Shown piece after piece: positions 35,099-43,596 of a stretch of 64,000 nt of DNA. The stretch lies in the NCBI GenBank assembly GCA_947489325.1, contig CANLDA010000006.1, positions 62,001-126,000 of the forward strand. Direction: 5' to 3'. The notes under the pieces were generated by a model, which ran no database searches, was not told the DNA's origin, and saw only the letters and a program-made list of their open reading frames with translations. The stretch comes from an uncultured Paracoccaceae bacterium (lineage in GTDB: Bacteria > Pseudomonadota > Alphaproteobacteria > Rhodobacterales > Rhodobacteraceae). Each line of letters starts with the position of its first letter. Position 1 is the first letter of the stretch. Both the position numbers and the translations under genes were made by a program.

Positions 35099-36097
35099 AT
35101 GAAACCAATGCCACAATCCGTCTATCGGTATATTTTCAGAAACTCCCTGTGGCAGCAAATTGTGGTGATCACTCTGACTTTGGGATTGTTACCGTTGGCG
35201 CCTGTTCCGTTGGAGTTACAGCGCAGACTGTTGGATGATGCCGTGGCCAACAAGGACACTGATTTGCTAATCTTGCTGGGTGGGCTGTACCTGTTGGCGT
35301 TGTTTGCGGCGGCGGGGTTGAAGCTTGCGATGCGCATACAACGAGAGTTGATTTCGGCGCGCATTGTGCATTCTTTGCGGCGCTCTGTTTATTACTGCAT
35401 TTACACGGTCACACCACCGTCTCGTATTAAGGGCAAAGATGACGTCGTGGACGAGGGCGCTGTGGTATCGATGCTGTCCAGTGAGGTTGAAAAGCTGGGC
35501 GGGTTTGCCGGATCGGCCATATCCGGGCCATTGCTACAAATCGGAACGTTGGTCACAGTTTTGGGGTATATGTTTTGGATCGAGCCATTGGTGGCGGCGA
35601 TCGCCCTGGTGCTTTACTCTCCACAGTTTGTCATCGTACCGATTTTTCAAGCACGCATGAACCGATTGGCCGGACAAAAGGCGTTGAAGGTGCGCGAACT
35701 TGGCAATTTCATCGTTGATAACGCCGAAGATGATTTGCTGTCCAAAGCCCCGCCTGAGGGGTTTACCAGCCTGACAGATCGCATTTTGGTTATTCGCACC
35801 AAATTCCTGATGACCAAGAACATTATGAAAACCATCAACAACTTGCTGATTGCCTTGGGGCCGTTTGGTGTGATTGCTTTTGGTGGCTGGATGGCGATTC
35901 AAGGGCAGTTGGAGGTTGGGGTCATTCTGGCTTTTGTGTCCGGGCTTGAACGCCTTGGCGGACCTATTCGTGATCTGACAGGCAGTTACAGTGCCATTAC
36001 AGATGCACGTATGCGATATCGCATCTTGTTGGATAGTTTTCCAGAACATATCGAACAGGAAGCACCACAGCCCTTGCCCAAAATGCGAGAGGCCTGA
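35099..36097 (+). CDS. ABC exporter transmembrane domain without ATPase domain
   Basis: The 332-residue protein is a type I exporter transmembrane unit. It has six hydrophobic segments beginning at WQQIVVITLTLGLLPLAPVPLELQRRLLDDAV (about 17-48) and continuing with LYLLALFAAAGLKLAMRIQRELISARIVHSLRRSVY, GPLLQIGTLVTVLGYMFW and PFGVIAFGGWMAIQGQLEVGVILAFVSGLERLGGPI (about 265-300). It ends at residue 332, where exporters normally enter the nucleotide-binding domain; there is no Walker motif and no ATPase gene adjacent. The reading frame is clean, so this is not an obvious truncation. GAGG six bases before ATG 35099 supports this start; an ATG at 35087 is the alternative. Confidence 0.75.
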   Translation: MKPMPQSVYRYIFRNSLWQQIVVITLTLGLLPLAPVPLELQRRLLDDAVANKDTDLLILLGGLYLLALFAAAGLKLAMRIQRELISARIVHSLRRSVYYCIYTVTPPSRIKGKDDVVDEGAVVSMLSSEVEKLGGFAGSAISGPLLQIGTLVTVLGYMFWIEPLVAAIALVLYSPQFVIVPIFQARMNRLAGQKALKVRELGNFIVDNAEDDLLSKAPPEGFTSLTDRILVIRTKFLMTKNIMKTINNLLIALGPFGVIAFGGWMAIQGQLEVGVILAFVSGLERLGGPIRDLTGSYSAITDARMRYRILLDSFPEHIEQEAPQPLPKMREA

Positions 36098-36123
36098 GGC
36101 GTAAGGACATTCACCTTGGACTG

Positions 36124-36963
36124 TTAGTGAGCCATGAACACTGGAACGTCTGCCATTTCCAACATATTGCGGGTGGCACCTCCCAAAATGGCTTCGCGAA
36201 AGCGAGAATGACCATAGGCCCCCATGACCAGCATTTCGACATTGCTGTCGCGCGCATGGCGCAGCAACACGTCGGACACACGCGGCATTGTCTTGGATAA
36301 GACATCAATTTCCACACGCACACCATGGCGCGACAGGAACTGGGATAACATTCCGCCGGGGTCAGATCGGTTTGGCCCATGGGTGGGGGGATCAATCACA
36401 ACCACACGCACAAGGTCTGCAGTTTTGAGAAATGGCAATGCGGCCCGAACTGCGACCAATGCTTCGGCACTTTCGTTCCAGCCAATTGAAATGGTTTTAG
36501 GTGTTGTGACCGATGCGCAATTATCAGGCACCATTAAGACCGGCGCTTGTCCTTCAAACAACGCAGCCTCGACCGTGGGTTCAAGTTCGGCCCCACGTTC
36601 TTGTCCGTAAGGTTTTGGCAGAATTACCAGATCAGAAAACCGCGCCCGCGCAGCGACGTGTCGCCCAAGATCGGCAATTTGGGTCACCCCTGTCTCGGTT
36701 GCCCACCGAACGCCGCTGCCTTGCATCAGGGATTTGACCTCATTTTCTATGGCTTCTGCTTCGGAATGGGCCCGCGTCAGTGTTTCCTGAAGAATCATCG
36801 CATTGGCCCCGGCATAGTAATATCCGGTTTGACTACGATCTACGCCCAGACATAAACTGTCCAAATGTGCATCCAACGATCGAGCAAGCGCCAAACCCTG
36901 CGCAACCGGAGTTGTAACAAGATTGGTGTCTGACAATACCGTTAATAAGGATTTAAAGGCCAT
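36124..36963 (-). CDS. Universal stress protein (tandem UspA domains)
   Basis: The 279-residue protein consists of two Usp domains: an N-terminal degenerate one (MAFKSLLTVLSDTNLV, about 1-140) and a C-terminal one. The latter ends in the ATP-binding signature VMGAYGHSRFREAILGGATRNML (G-x2-G-x9-G, about 251-273). GGAG five bases upstream selects the ATG at 36963. It diverges from ccoN across 196 bp containing a perfect FNR box, so it is likely induced together with the cbb3 oxidase under low oxygen. Confidence 0.88.
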   Translation of the reverse strand: MAFKSLLTVLSDTNLVTTPVAQGLALARSLDAHLDSLCLGVDRSQTGYYYAGANAMILQETLTRAHSEAEAIENEVKSLMQGSGVRWATETGVTQIADLGRHVAARARFSDLVILPKPYGQERGAELEPTVEAALFEGQAPVLMVPDNCASVTTPKTISIGWNESAEALVAVRAALPFLKTADLVRVVVIDPPTHGPNRSDPGGMLSQFLSRHGVRVEIDVLSKTMPRVSDVLLRHARDSNVEMLVMGAYGHSRFREAILGGATRNMLEMADVPVFMAH

Positions 36964-37054
36964 TTTGGTCTCCGTCTTTTGGGCAAAGTGGTCATCTGGC
37001 CGCATGGGAACCAGTGAATATACCCGATAAGGAAGAAAAAAGTGGACATGTGCT

Positions 37055-37068
37055 TTGATGCAGATCAA
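37055..37068. promoter_or_regulatory. FNR box in the usp/ccoN divergent promoter
   Basis: TTGATGCAGATCAA is a perfect TTGAT-N4-ATCAA palindrome centred 98 bp before the ccoN start and about 98 bp before the usp start, so it could activate both directions. Confidence 0.88.
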
Positions 37069-37159
37069 GGCGCCGATTACAGTGTGCAAGCAATAAGCGC
37101 ACAGTCTGAATACCGCTAGGGCACAAAGAATCGCGCCTAGCACGACGAAGGGACGCAAA

Positions 37160-38761
37160 ATGGTTAATTATATCAAGCTTATCGCGCTTGCTCTGATCAC
37201 GCTTTGTGCGATGATCGCTGCAAACTATGCGCGCGATATGGCCTATATGGTACACGCACTTTTGGTGACGGTTGTATCAGGTGGCCTGTTCATCTGGACC
37301 CTGCGCAGGGTTGGGGATGAATATACGATCCGACAAGACGAATATATGGACGATGTTATTCGTGCTGGGGTTATCGCGACATCCTTTTGGGGTGTTGTTG
37401 GATTCTTAGTGGGGGTTTTCATTGCGCTTCAGCTTGCCTTTCCGGTGCTGAACTTTGAATGGGCAGAAGGCTATGCCAACTTTGGCCGCTTGCGCCCTCT
37501 TCATACATCCGCTGTCATTTTTGCCTTCGGGGGCAATGCTTTGATTGCAACGTCTTTTTATGTCGTGCAGCGCACCAGCGCCGCGCGTCTGTGGGGTGGC
37601 AATCTGGGTTGGTTTGTCTTTTGGGGGTATCAGTTGTTCATCGTACTGGCGGCAACCGGGTATCTATTGGGCGGCACACAGTCCAAAGAATACGCTGAGC
37701 CAGAGTGGTACGTTGACCTGTGGCTGACAATCGTTTGGGTTGCCTATCTGGCGGTATTCCTTGGCACGATCATCAGGCGTAAGGAAAAACACATCTATGT
37801 GGCAAACTGGTTTTTCCTGTCATTCATTGTGACAGTGGCCATGCTGCATGTGGTCAACAACCTGACGGTCCCTGTCAGCATCTTTGGGTCCAAATCGGTC
37901 ATCGTATGGGCCGGTGTTCAGGATGCGATGGTGCAGTGGTGGTATGGCCACAACGCGGTTGGCTTCTTCCTGACGGCTGGCTTCCTTGGCATGATGTATT
38001 ACTTCATTCCGAAACAGGCCGAACGTCCGGTGTTCAGCTATAAACTGTCGATTATCCACTTTTGGGCACTGATCTTCCTTTATATCTGGGCTGGCCCTCA
38101 CCACCTTCATTATACAGCGCTGCCGGATTGGGCATCGACGCTGGGTATGGTGTTTTCTATCGTGCTGTGGATGCCGTCTTGGGGTGGTATGATCAACGGT
38201 TTGATGACGCTTTCAGGTGCGTGGGATAAGCTGCGGACAGACCCTGTTATCCGCATGATGGTTATCTCTCTGGGCTTTTATGGCATGTCGACCTTTGAAG
38301 GTCCGATGATGTCGATCCGCGCAGTAAACAGCCTTAGCCACTATACCGATTGGACCATTGGTCACGTGCATTCTGGTGCACTGGGTTGGAACGGTATGAT
38401 CACCTTTGGTGCACTATACTATCTTGTGCCAGTTCTGTGGAAACGGGATCGTCTCTATTCGCTTAGCATGGTGTCTTGGCACTTCTGGTTGGCGACAATC
38501 GGCATCATCCTTTATGCGGCGTCCTTGTGGGTTGCTGGCATTACACAGGGTTTGATGTGGCGTGAGGTTGATGCCAACGGGTTCCTTGTGAATTCCTTTG
38601 CTGACTCAGTTTCTGCTGTGATCCCAATGTATGTGGTGCGCGCAATTGGTGGGGTGTTCTATCTCACTGGTGCAATCATCATGTGTTATAATCTCTGGAT
38701 GACTGTCCGGAAGGCACCTGCCAAAGAGGCAAGCCTTTCCGTCACAGTTCCAGCTGAATAA
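37160..38761 (+). CDS. ccoN: Cytochrome cbb3 oxidase subunit I
   Basis: The 533-residue catalytic subunit has 12 or more membrane helices. The conserved low-spin and high-spin heme/CuB histidines lie in [16 protein letters not shown] (about 111-126), [13 protein letters not shown] (about 257-269), [13 protein letters not shown] (about 312-324) and [19 protein letters not shown] (about 393-411). It reduces oxygen to water at high affinity and pumps protons. First gene of ccoNOQP; spacing to ccoO is 14 bp. The start follows GAAGGGACGC and lies beyond the FNR-controlled promoter. Confidence 0.98.
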   Translation: MVNYIKLIALALITLCAMIAANYARDMAYMVHALLVTVVSGGLFIWTLRRVGDEYTIRQDEYMDDVIRAGVIATSFWGVVGFLVGVFIALQLAFPVLNFEWAEGYANFGRLRPLHTSAVIFAFGGNALIATSFYVVQRTSAARLWGGNLGWFVFWGYQLFIVLAATGYLLGGTQSKEYAEPEWYVDLWLTIVWVAYLAVFLGTIIRRKEKHIYVANWFFLSFIVTVAMLHVVNNLTVPVSIFGSKSVIVWAGVQDAMVQWWYGHNAVGFFLTAGFLGMMYYFIPKQAERPVFSYKLSIIHFWALIFLYIWAGPHHLHYTALPDWASTLGMVFSIVLWMPSWGGMINGLMTLSGAWDKLRTDPVIRMMVISLGFYGMSTFEGPMMSIRAVNSLSHYTDWTIGHVHSGALGWNGMITFGALYYLVPVLWKRDRLYSLSMVSWHFWLATIGIILYAASLWVAGITQGLMWREVDANGFLVNSFADSVSAVIPMYVVRAIGGVFYLTGAIIMCYNLWMTVRKAPAKEASLSVTVPAE

Positions 38762-38775
38762 GGAGGGCTGGAGTA

Positions 38776-39504
38776 ATGTCTATTCTCGACAAACACAAAA
38801 TCCTCGAGACCAACGCGACCCTCCTGCTGATTTTCAGCTTTCTGGTCGTCACCATCGGTGGGATTGTTCAGATCGCACCATTGTTTTGGCTGGAAAACAC
38901 CATTGAGGATGTAGAGGGCATGCGCCCCTATACCCCGCTGGAGTTGACTGGGCGCGAAGTGTACATCCGTGAGGGGTGCTATTTGTGCCACTCGCAGATG
39001 ATCCGCCCAATGCGTGACGAAGTAGAGCGCTATGGTCACTATTCGCTGGCAGCAGAGTCCAAATACGATCACCCATTTCAATGGGGATCAAAGCGGACGG
39101 GGCCTGACTTGGCACGTGTTGGTGGTCGCTATTCTGATGAATGGCATGTGGACCACCTGCGTGATCCGCAATCCGTGGTGCCGGAATCGATCATGCCGAA
39201 ATACGGCTTTCTTGAAAAGAGAAAGATCGACGGCAAATACGTCGGTGACCTCTTGGCAGCCAACGCGTTTGTCGGCGTTCCTTATACCGAGGAGATGATC
39301 GAAAACGCTCAGGCAGATTTTGCCGCACAAGCGGATCCAGAGAAGGATTATGACGGCTTGCTGGAACGCTATGGTGACAAGGTCAGTGTGCGTGATTTCG
39401 ACGGTCATAAAGGTGTATCTGAAATGGACGCGTTGGTGGCCTATTTGCAAATGCTTGGTACGTTGGTTGATTTCTCGACCTTCACGCCAGATGCGTCGCG
39501 CTAG
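38776..39504 (+). CDS. ccoO: Cytochrome cbb3 oxidase subunit II (mono-heme c)
   Basis: The 242-residue subunit has an N-terminal membrane anchor (about 13-35) and one covalent heme c site, CYLCH (C68, C71, H72), with a Met ligand later (ESIMPKYGF). The opening [20 protein letters not shown] and [19 protein letters not shown] are typical. It accepts electrons from CcoP and passes them to CcoN. GGAGG precedes the start; ccoQ follows 11 bp after its stop. Confidence 0.97.
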   Translation: MSILDKHKILETNATLLLIFSFLVVTIGGIVQIAPLFWLENTIEDVEGMRPYTPLELTGREVYIREGCYLCHSQMIRPMRDEVERYGHYSLAAESKYDHPFQWGSKRTGPDLARVGGRYSDEWHVDHLRDPQSVVPESIMPKYGFLEKRKIDGKYVGDLLAANAFVGVPYTEEMIENAQADFAAQADPEKDYDGLLERYGDKVSVRDFDGHKGVSEMDALVAYLQMLGTLVDFSTFTPDASR

Positions 39505-39515
39505 GAGGGGAGACA

Positions 39516-39701
39516 ATGGAAACATATACCCTACTTCGCGAATTTGCAGATAGCTGGATGTTGCTGTTCCTGTTCATCTTCTTTGTTGGTGTCATTGTTT
39601 GGGCGTTTCGCCCAAGCAGCTCCAGCACCTACGAAGATGTCGCCAATATTCCACTGCGTAACGAGGACAAACCCGCCACATCCGAGGAGGCGAGGACATG
39701 A
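39516..39701 (+). CDS. ccoQ: Cytochrome cbb3 oxidase small subunit CcoQ
   Basis: The 61-residue protein has one membrane helix (about 13-31, WMLLFLFIFFVGVIVWAFRP) and a polar C-terminal tail. CcoQ stabilises the cbb3 complex. GGAGGGGAGAC lies directly upstream. Its stop overlaps the ccoP start by four bases (ATGA), so CcoP translation is coupled to it. Confidence 0.95.
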   Translation: METYTLLREFADSWMLLFLFIFFVGVIVWAFRPSSSSTYEDVANIPLRNEDKPATSEEART

Positions 39702-40567
39702 GCGATAAACCAGAACTTCAAGAAGGTGATCCAAACACTACGGGTCACGTTTGGGACGGTATTCAGGAATTTGATAACCCAATGCCGCGTTGGTGGCTGT
39801 GGTGTCTGTATGCCTGCATCGTCTGGGGCATTGGGTACTCGATTGCCTATCCGGCATGGCCGGGCATCAAATCGGCCACCGCTGGTGTGCTTGGGTATTC
39901 CACCCGCGGCGAAGTTGCAGCGGATATTGCGGCGGCTGAACAGGCCAATGCCGCCATCAACGCAAAATTGGCTTCGGTTGATCTGGCTGCGATTGCGACA
40001 GATGGCGACCTTAAGACTTATGCGACATCTGCCGGGTCTGCGGTTTTCAAAACCTGGTGTGTGCAATGTCACGGAGCTGGTGCGGCGGGTGCCAAAGGGT
40101 ATCCAAACCTGCTGGACAATGACTGGCTGTGGGGTGGCGACGTCGAGGCCATTCACTTCACGATTACCCATGGTGTGCGCAACGACGAAAGCGACGATGC
40201 ACGCTATGCCGAGATGCCTGCATTTGGCCGTGATGAGTTGTTGGAAGATGTCGAAATTGATCAGGTCGTAAATTACGTTCAATCTCTATCAGGTGATGCA
40301 CAAAACGCAGCATTGGTAGATGCGGGTGCTATTGTGTTTGAAGACAACTGTGCGTCTTGTCACGCAGAAGACGGCACAGGCGATCGTGATCAAGGTGCGC
40401 CAAATCTGACCGATGCGATTTGGCTCTTTGGGGGGGACTATGACACCATCAAAGAAACAGTGATCAACAGTCGTTTTGGTGTGATGCCCAACTGGAACAC
40501 ACGTCTGACGGAAGCAGAAATTCGCGCCGTGACAACATATGTACATGGTTTGGGTGGCGGCGAATAA
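39698..40567 (+). CDS. ccoP: Cytochrome cbb3 oxidase subunit III (di-heme c)
   Basis: The 289-residue subunit has an N-terminal anchor (about 31-55, RWWLWCLYACIVWGIGYSIAYP) and two heme c domains, with motifs CVQCH (C121, C124, H125) and CASCH (C218, C221, H222). It receives electrons from soluble or membrane-bound cytochrome c such as the c_y protein at 24.7 kb. It is the last gene of ccoNOQP; a strong terminator follows 25 bp after its stop. Confidence 0.97.
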   Translation: MSDKPELQEGDPNTTGHVWDGIQEFDNPMPRWWLWCLYACIVWGIGYSIAYPAWPGIKSATAGVLGYSTRGEVAADIAAAEQANAAINAKLASVDLAAIATDGDLKTYATSAGSAVFKTWCVQCHGAGAAGAKGYPNLLDNDWLWGGDVEAIHFTITHGVRNDESDDARYAEMPAFGRDELLEDVEIDQVVNYVQSLSGDAQNAALVDAGAIVFEDNCASCHAEDGTGDRDQGAPNLTDAIWLFGGDYDTIKETVINSRFGVMPNWNTRLTEAEIRAVTTYVHGLGGGE

Positions 40568-40592
40568 GTCGACCTTCCAAAATGAATGTAAG

Positions 40593-40618
40593 AAAGGGGC
40601 CTTTGGGCCCCTTTTTTT
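40593..40618 (+). terminator. Intrinsic terminator of ccoNOQP
   Basis: AAAGGGGCC (40593-40601), loop TTTG, GGCCCCTTT (40606-40614) and a run of seven Ts. Confidence 0.92.
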
Positions 40619-40648
40619 GCGGGAAAGAGCCGAAAAAAACCGCGCCAT

Positions 40649-40662
40649 TTGATCTTAATCAA
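40649..40662 (+). promoter_or_regulatory. Perfect FNR box in the gap after ccoP
   Basis: TTGATCTTAATCAA lies 31 bp after the ccoP terminator. A -10-like AAATAA (40684-40689) is at class II spacing, predicting a rightward start near 40697. No well-supported protein gene lies downstream on this strand for 480 bp. Confidence 0.7.
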
Positions 40663-40696
40663 GTCAGAGCTGCGAGAATCATGAAATAAGCGTGCT

Positions 40697-40835
40697 TAGA
40701 CAACACAACTGGCCAAGTAGGGACACTTTGGAAGGTTTGTTGAAATACCCGCTCTGGCAACGGATCGGGGTGTGGCGTCGGCTTTCCGTCCTGTTCGCGC
40801 GTTTCCTGGAAGGCCGACGTCCAATTATTTTATTT
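40697..40835 (+). ncRNA. Candidate FNR-dependent small RNA
   Basis: The gap from 40568 to 40904 holds the ccoP terminator, an FNR box, and this stretch. It would begin at the predicted start near 40697 and end at a hairpin: CGTCGGCTTTCC (40776-40787) pairs with GGAAGGCCGACG (40808-40819) over twelve positions with one wobble. The T-rich ATTATTTTATTTC follows. A GTG-started 86-codon frame spans it but has no ribosome site. Transcript length would be about 130 nt. Both ends are predictions. Confidence 0.35.
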
Positions 40836-40857
40836 CACATTGCAAAACAAAAGACAA

Positions 40858-40881
40858 CGGGCCCTGCATATGCAAGGCCCG
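40858..40881 (-). terminator. Terminator of the 57-codon gene
   Basis: CGGGCC (40858-40863) and GGCCCG (40876-40881) enclose the palindrome TGCATATGCA. On the minus strand TTGTCTTTTGTTTTG follows. Confidence 0.6.
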
Positions 40882-40904
40882 ATAAGTTGGTTCTGAGGGG
40901 AATA

Positions 40905-41078
40905 TTAGGACTTGCAGGTGGACTCTGTGCATCCTGTTTGAAGGCGGAATAAGTGCAGGCGTAGCAGGCGCGCCAAGAAATTGTTGGGTTCTGGTACATG
41001 TGGAATGTCGCATAGCGGAAAGCCTTTGGTGGGCATGCGAGTCGCGGTCATGTAAGAATTTGCGAGGATGTTGATCAT
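40905..41078 (-). CDS. 57-residue protein of unknown function, divergent from a LysR gene
   Basis: The reading frame starts MINILANSYMTATRMPTKGF at an ATG with AGGAG seven bases upstream on the minus strand. It encodes 57 residues and is followed after 24 bp by its own terminator-like hairpin. Those three signals together make it a credible gene despite its size. The product has a Pro-rich middle (PHVPEPNNF), a basic Leu/Arg stretch (LARLLRLHLFRLQ, about 35-47) that could form an amphipathic helix, and a Cys-containing tail (GCTESTCKS). I do not recognise a family. It faces the LysR gene at 41179 across 100 bp and is probably its target. Confidence 0.55.
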   Translation of the reverse strand: MINILANSYMTATRMPTKGFPLCDIPHVPEPNNFLARLLRLHLFRLQTGCTESTCKS

Positions 41079-41178
41079 AGTGATACTCCTGTACAATGTG
41101 TTTGTATCATGAATATTTAGACATAGCTGGGTGAAATGCGACTCAGCAAAAATTACAACATGTAAGATCAGATAACAT

Positions 41179-42072
41179 ATGAATTGGCTAAAATTTCCTT
41201 CTCTAAGTGCCCTACGCGCCTTTGCCGCATTGGTTGAAGAAGGGTCCGTTCAAAAGGCAGGGAACGCCCTGAACGTAAGTCATGCCGCCATAAGTCAGCA
41301 ATTGCGACAATTGGAAGAACGTCTTGGCATTGCTTTGGTCGATCGCAGCGGGCGTCAGCTGGTGTTGACCGAAAACGGCGAACGGTTGGGGCGTGCGCTG
41401 ATGGATGGGTTTTCTGAAATGGCGCGGGTCATTCAGGACATAACCGGAGAGGGTGATCAGCGGCCGCTGCAAGTCAGCCTGACACCAACCTTTGCTGCCA
41501 ACTGGTTGATGCCGCGACTTGCGGATTTCACGCGCAGTCAACCTGATGTCGATATTCTTTTGAATCCAACGCCACAACTTGTGGCCTTGCAACCCGGCGG
41601 GGTTGAGCTTGCCATTCGATACGGCAAGGGCACCTGGTCAGGAATGGAAAGCCATTTGTTGTTTAAGGCGCCAATGGTTGTTGTGGCCTCTCCTGATCTG
41701 GTAGGCGGTCGGAAATTCACAAATCCGGCGCAACTTGCTGAATTTCCATGGCTGTTGGAACTGGGTAGCACCGAAGTCAGCGATTGGTTGGCAGATTACG
41801 GTGCGCAGACCAAAAAGCGCAGTGGTTGGATCGAATTGCCCGGAAACCTAAGTTTGGATGGCGCGCGAAACGGCCAAGGCGTGATAATGACAGCACGTGC
41901 CTTTATCGAACAAGACTTAGAGGCAGGGCGCCTGCGTGAGCTGTTCACAATTGAGCTTGGCAAGGGGTACTACATTTGCACACGTCCGGGCGTGCAAAGA
42001 CCTGCGCTCAGGGCATTTTGTCGCTGGATGGCGAAACAGGCTAATAATGACGCGGCGGAAAAGGTATCTTGA
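41179..42072 (+). CDS. LysR family regulator, GcvA-like
   Basis: The 297-residue protein has the GcvA-subgroup opening LKFPSLSALRAFAALVEEGSVQKAGNALNVSHAAISQQLRQLEERLG (helix-turn-helix, about 4-50). The effector domain has RPLQVSLTPTFAANWLMPRLADF (about 93-115) and LAIRYGKGTWSGMES (about 149-163). It separates the ccoNOQP and ccoGHIS operons, which are adjacent in many relatives. No ribosome site is obvious, so expression may be low. Its divergent neighbour is the 57-residue gene. An FNR box for ccoG lies 12 bp after its stop. Confidence 0.88.
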   Translation: MNWLKFPSLSALRAFAALVEEGSVQKAGNALNVSHAAISQQLRQLEERLGIALVDRSGRQLVLTENGERLGRALMDGFSEMARVIQDITGEGDQRPLQVSLTPTFAANWLMPRLADFTRSQPDVDILLNPTPQLVALQPGGVELAIRYGKGTWSGMESHLLFKAPMVVVASPDLVGGRKFTNPAQLAEFPWLLELGSTEVSDWLADYGAQTKKRSGWIELPGNLSLDGARNGQGVIMTARAFIEQDLEAGRLRELFTIELGKGYYICTRPGVQRPALRAFCRWMAKQANNDAAEKVS

Positions 42073-42083
42073 AAAGTAAGAAT

Positions 42084-42097
42084 TTGATGCAAGTCAA
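42084..42097 (+). promoter_or_regulatory. FNR box upstream of ccoG
   Basis: TTGATGCAAGTCAA deviates from the consensus at one position and lies about 70 bp before the ccoG start, right after the LysR gene. Confidence 0.75.
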
Positions 42098-42159
42098 AGT
42101 AACGCCTTGTCCGTTCTGAAAAAACACCATCGGACGCAACAAAATATGCGAGTGATTCC

Positions 42160-43596
42160 GTGAGCAATCCTGAGAGCCAGCCAAGCCTTTATGCGGCCCG
42201 TGAGCCCATCTTTCCGCGCCGTGTTTCTGGAAAATTCCGAAACCTGAAATGGGCAATCATGGCGGTGACGCTGGGGATCTATTATCTGTTTCCGTGGATC
42301 AGATGGGACCGGGGTGTGAACCTGCCGGATCAGGCGGTGCTGATTGATTTGGGGAACCGTCGGTTTTTCTTTTTTTGGATCGAGATTTGGCCGCATGAAT
42401 TCTATTTCATCGCGGGCCTTTTGATCATGGCCGGGCTGGGGCTGTTTTTGTTTACTTCGGCGCTGGGGCGTGTGTGGTGTGGGTATGCATGCCCGCAAAC
42501 GGTCTGGACGGATCTATTCATACTGGTGGAGCGTTGGGTTGAAGGTGACAGAAACGCGCGGTTGCGTCTGCATCGACAAAAGAAATGGGATTTCCGTAAA
42601 GTGCGCTTACGGGTGACCAAGACCATCCTTTGGCTGTTCATCGGGCTTGCGACCGGTGGCGCGTGGGTTTTTTACTTCGCAGATGCGTCGACGTTGTTGC
42701 GTGATCTGGTGACGTTGAACGCCCATCCTGTTGCATACACAACAATGGCCATTCTGACAGCCACGACTTTCTTTTTTGGCGGATACGCACGCGAACAAAT
42801 CTGTATTTACGCCTGCCCTTGGCCGCGTATTCAGGCGGCGATGATGGACGAAGACACCCTTGTGATCGGGTATCGTGAATGGCGCGGTGAACCTCGCGGC
42901 AAGCTGCGCAAGAAAACCGAAGATAACGCCGAGCCGCAAGGCGATTGCATCGACTGCATGGCCTGTGTGAATGTGTGCCCGGTTGGCATCGATATCCGTG
43001 ATGGCCAGCAAATGGAATGCATCACCTGTGCACTGTGTATTGATGCCTGTGATGATATGATGGCCAAGATCGGCAAGCCACGTGGTTTGATTGACTATAT
43101 GGCGCTGTCAGATGAGACGCGTGAACGCGCTGGCAATTCGCCTAAAAACGTCTGGGCGCATGTTTTTCGCCCACGCACGATGCTGTATACGTTCTTGTGG
43201 TCGTTGGTTGGTGTGTTGCTGGTCGTGGCGCTGTTCATCCGTTCAGATATTGATTTCAACGTGGCGCCGGTCCGTAACCCGACTTTTGTCACGATGGCTG
43301 ATGGATCTATTCGCAACACCTATGAAATTCGTCTGCTCAACAAACACGGAGAGGCCCGTCCATTCCGTATCGATGTAAGCGGTGCCCCCATGGTGCGGGT
43401 CGAACTGGAAGGCGCCGAATATAAGAGCGTCCTTGTGCCCGCCGATAGCACCAAATTGCAGCGGGTGTATGTGACCGCTCCTGCGCGGTCTCATGAGGCG
43501 CACAATGAGCGCACTAATATTCGTTTCTGGATTGAAGATGAAACCAACGGCGATCGGGCGTATAAAGATTCTGTCTTTAACGGAAAGGCCAACTGA
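42160..43596 (+). CDS. ccoG: Cytochrome oxidase assembly factor CcoG (RdxA/RdxB type)
   Basis: The 478-residue protein has four to five membrane helices and an NosR/NapH-like ACPQTVW segment. It carries a bacterial two-[4Fe-4S] ferredoxin region, C-x2-C-x2-C-x3-CP (CIDCMACVNVCP, about 265-276) and CITCALCIDAC (about 288-298), plus a C-terminal Ig-like periplasmic domain. It reduces copper during CuB-site maturation of cbb3 oxidase. The start is a GTG at 42160 overlapping the stop of a five-codon ATG frame (MRVIP); the ribosome site is weak. The stop shares a base with the ccoH start (TGATG). Confidence 0.95.
   Translation: MSNPESQPSLYAAREPIFPRRVSGKFRNLKWAIMAVTLGIYYLFPWIRWDRGVNLPDQAVLIDLGNRRFFFFWIEIWPHEFYFIAGLLIMAGLGLFLFTSALGRVWCGYACPQTVWTDLFILVERWVEGDRNARLRLHRQKKWDFRKVRLRVTKTILWLFIGLATGGAWVFYFADASTLLRDLVTLNAHPVAYTTMAILTATTFFFGGYAREQICIYACPWPRIQAAMMDEDTLVIGYREWRGEPRGKLRKKTEDNAEPQGDCIDCMACVNVCPVGIDIRDGQQMECITCALCIDACDDMMAKIGKPRGLIDYMALSDETRERAGNSPKNVWAHVFRPRTMLYTFLWSLVGVLLVVALFIRSDIDFNVAPVRNPTFVTMADGSIRNTYEIRLLNKHGEARPFRIDVSGAPMVRVELEGAEYKSVLVPADSTKLQRVYVTAPARSHEAHNERTNIRFWIEDETNGDRAYKDSVFNGKAN

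Noticed and set aside
40692-40952. 86-codon GTG-started frame on the plus strand after the cbb3 operon
   Set aside because: No ribosome site, GTG start, overlaps the better supported minus-strand 57-codon gene and two terminator hairpins.
42146-42163. Five-codon frame (MRVIP) before ccoG as a leader peptide
   Set aside because: No ribosome site and no attenuator-type hairpin; the stop/start overlap with the ccoG GTG may be chance, so only mentioned under ccoG.
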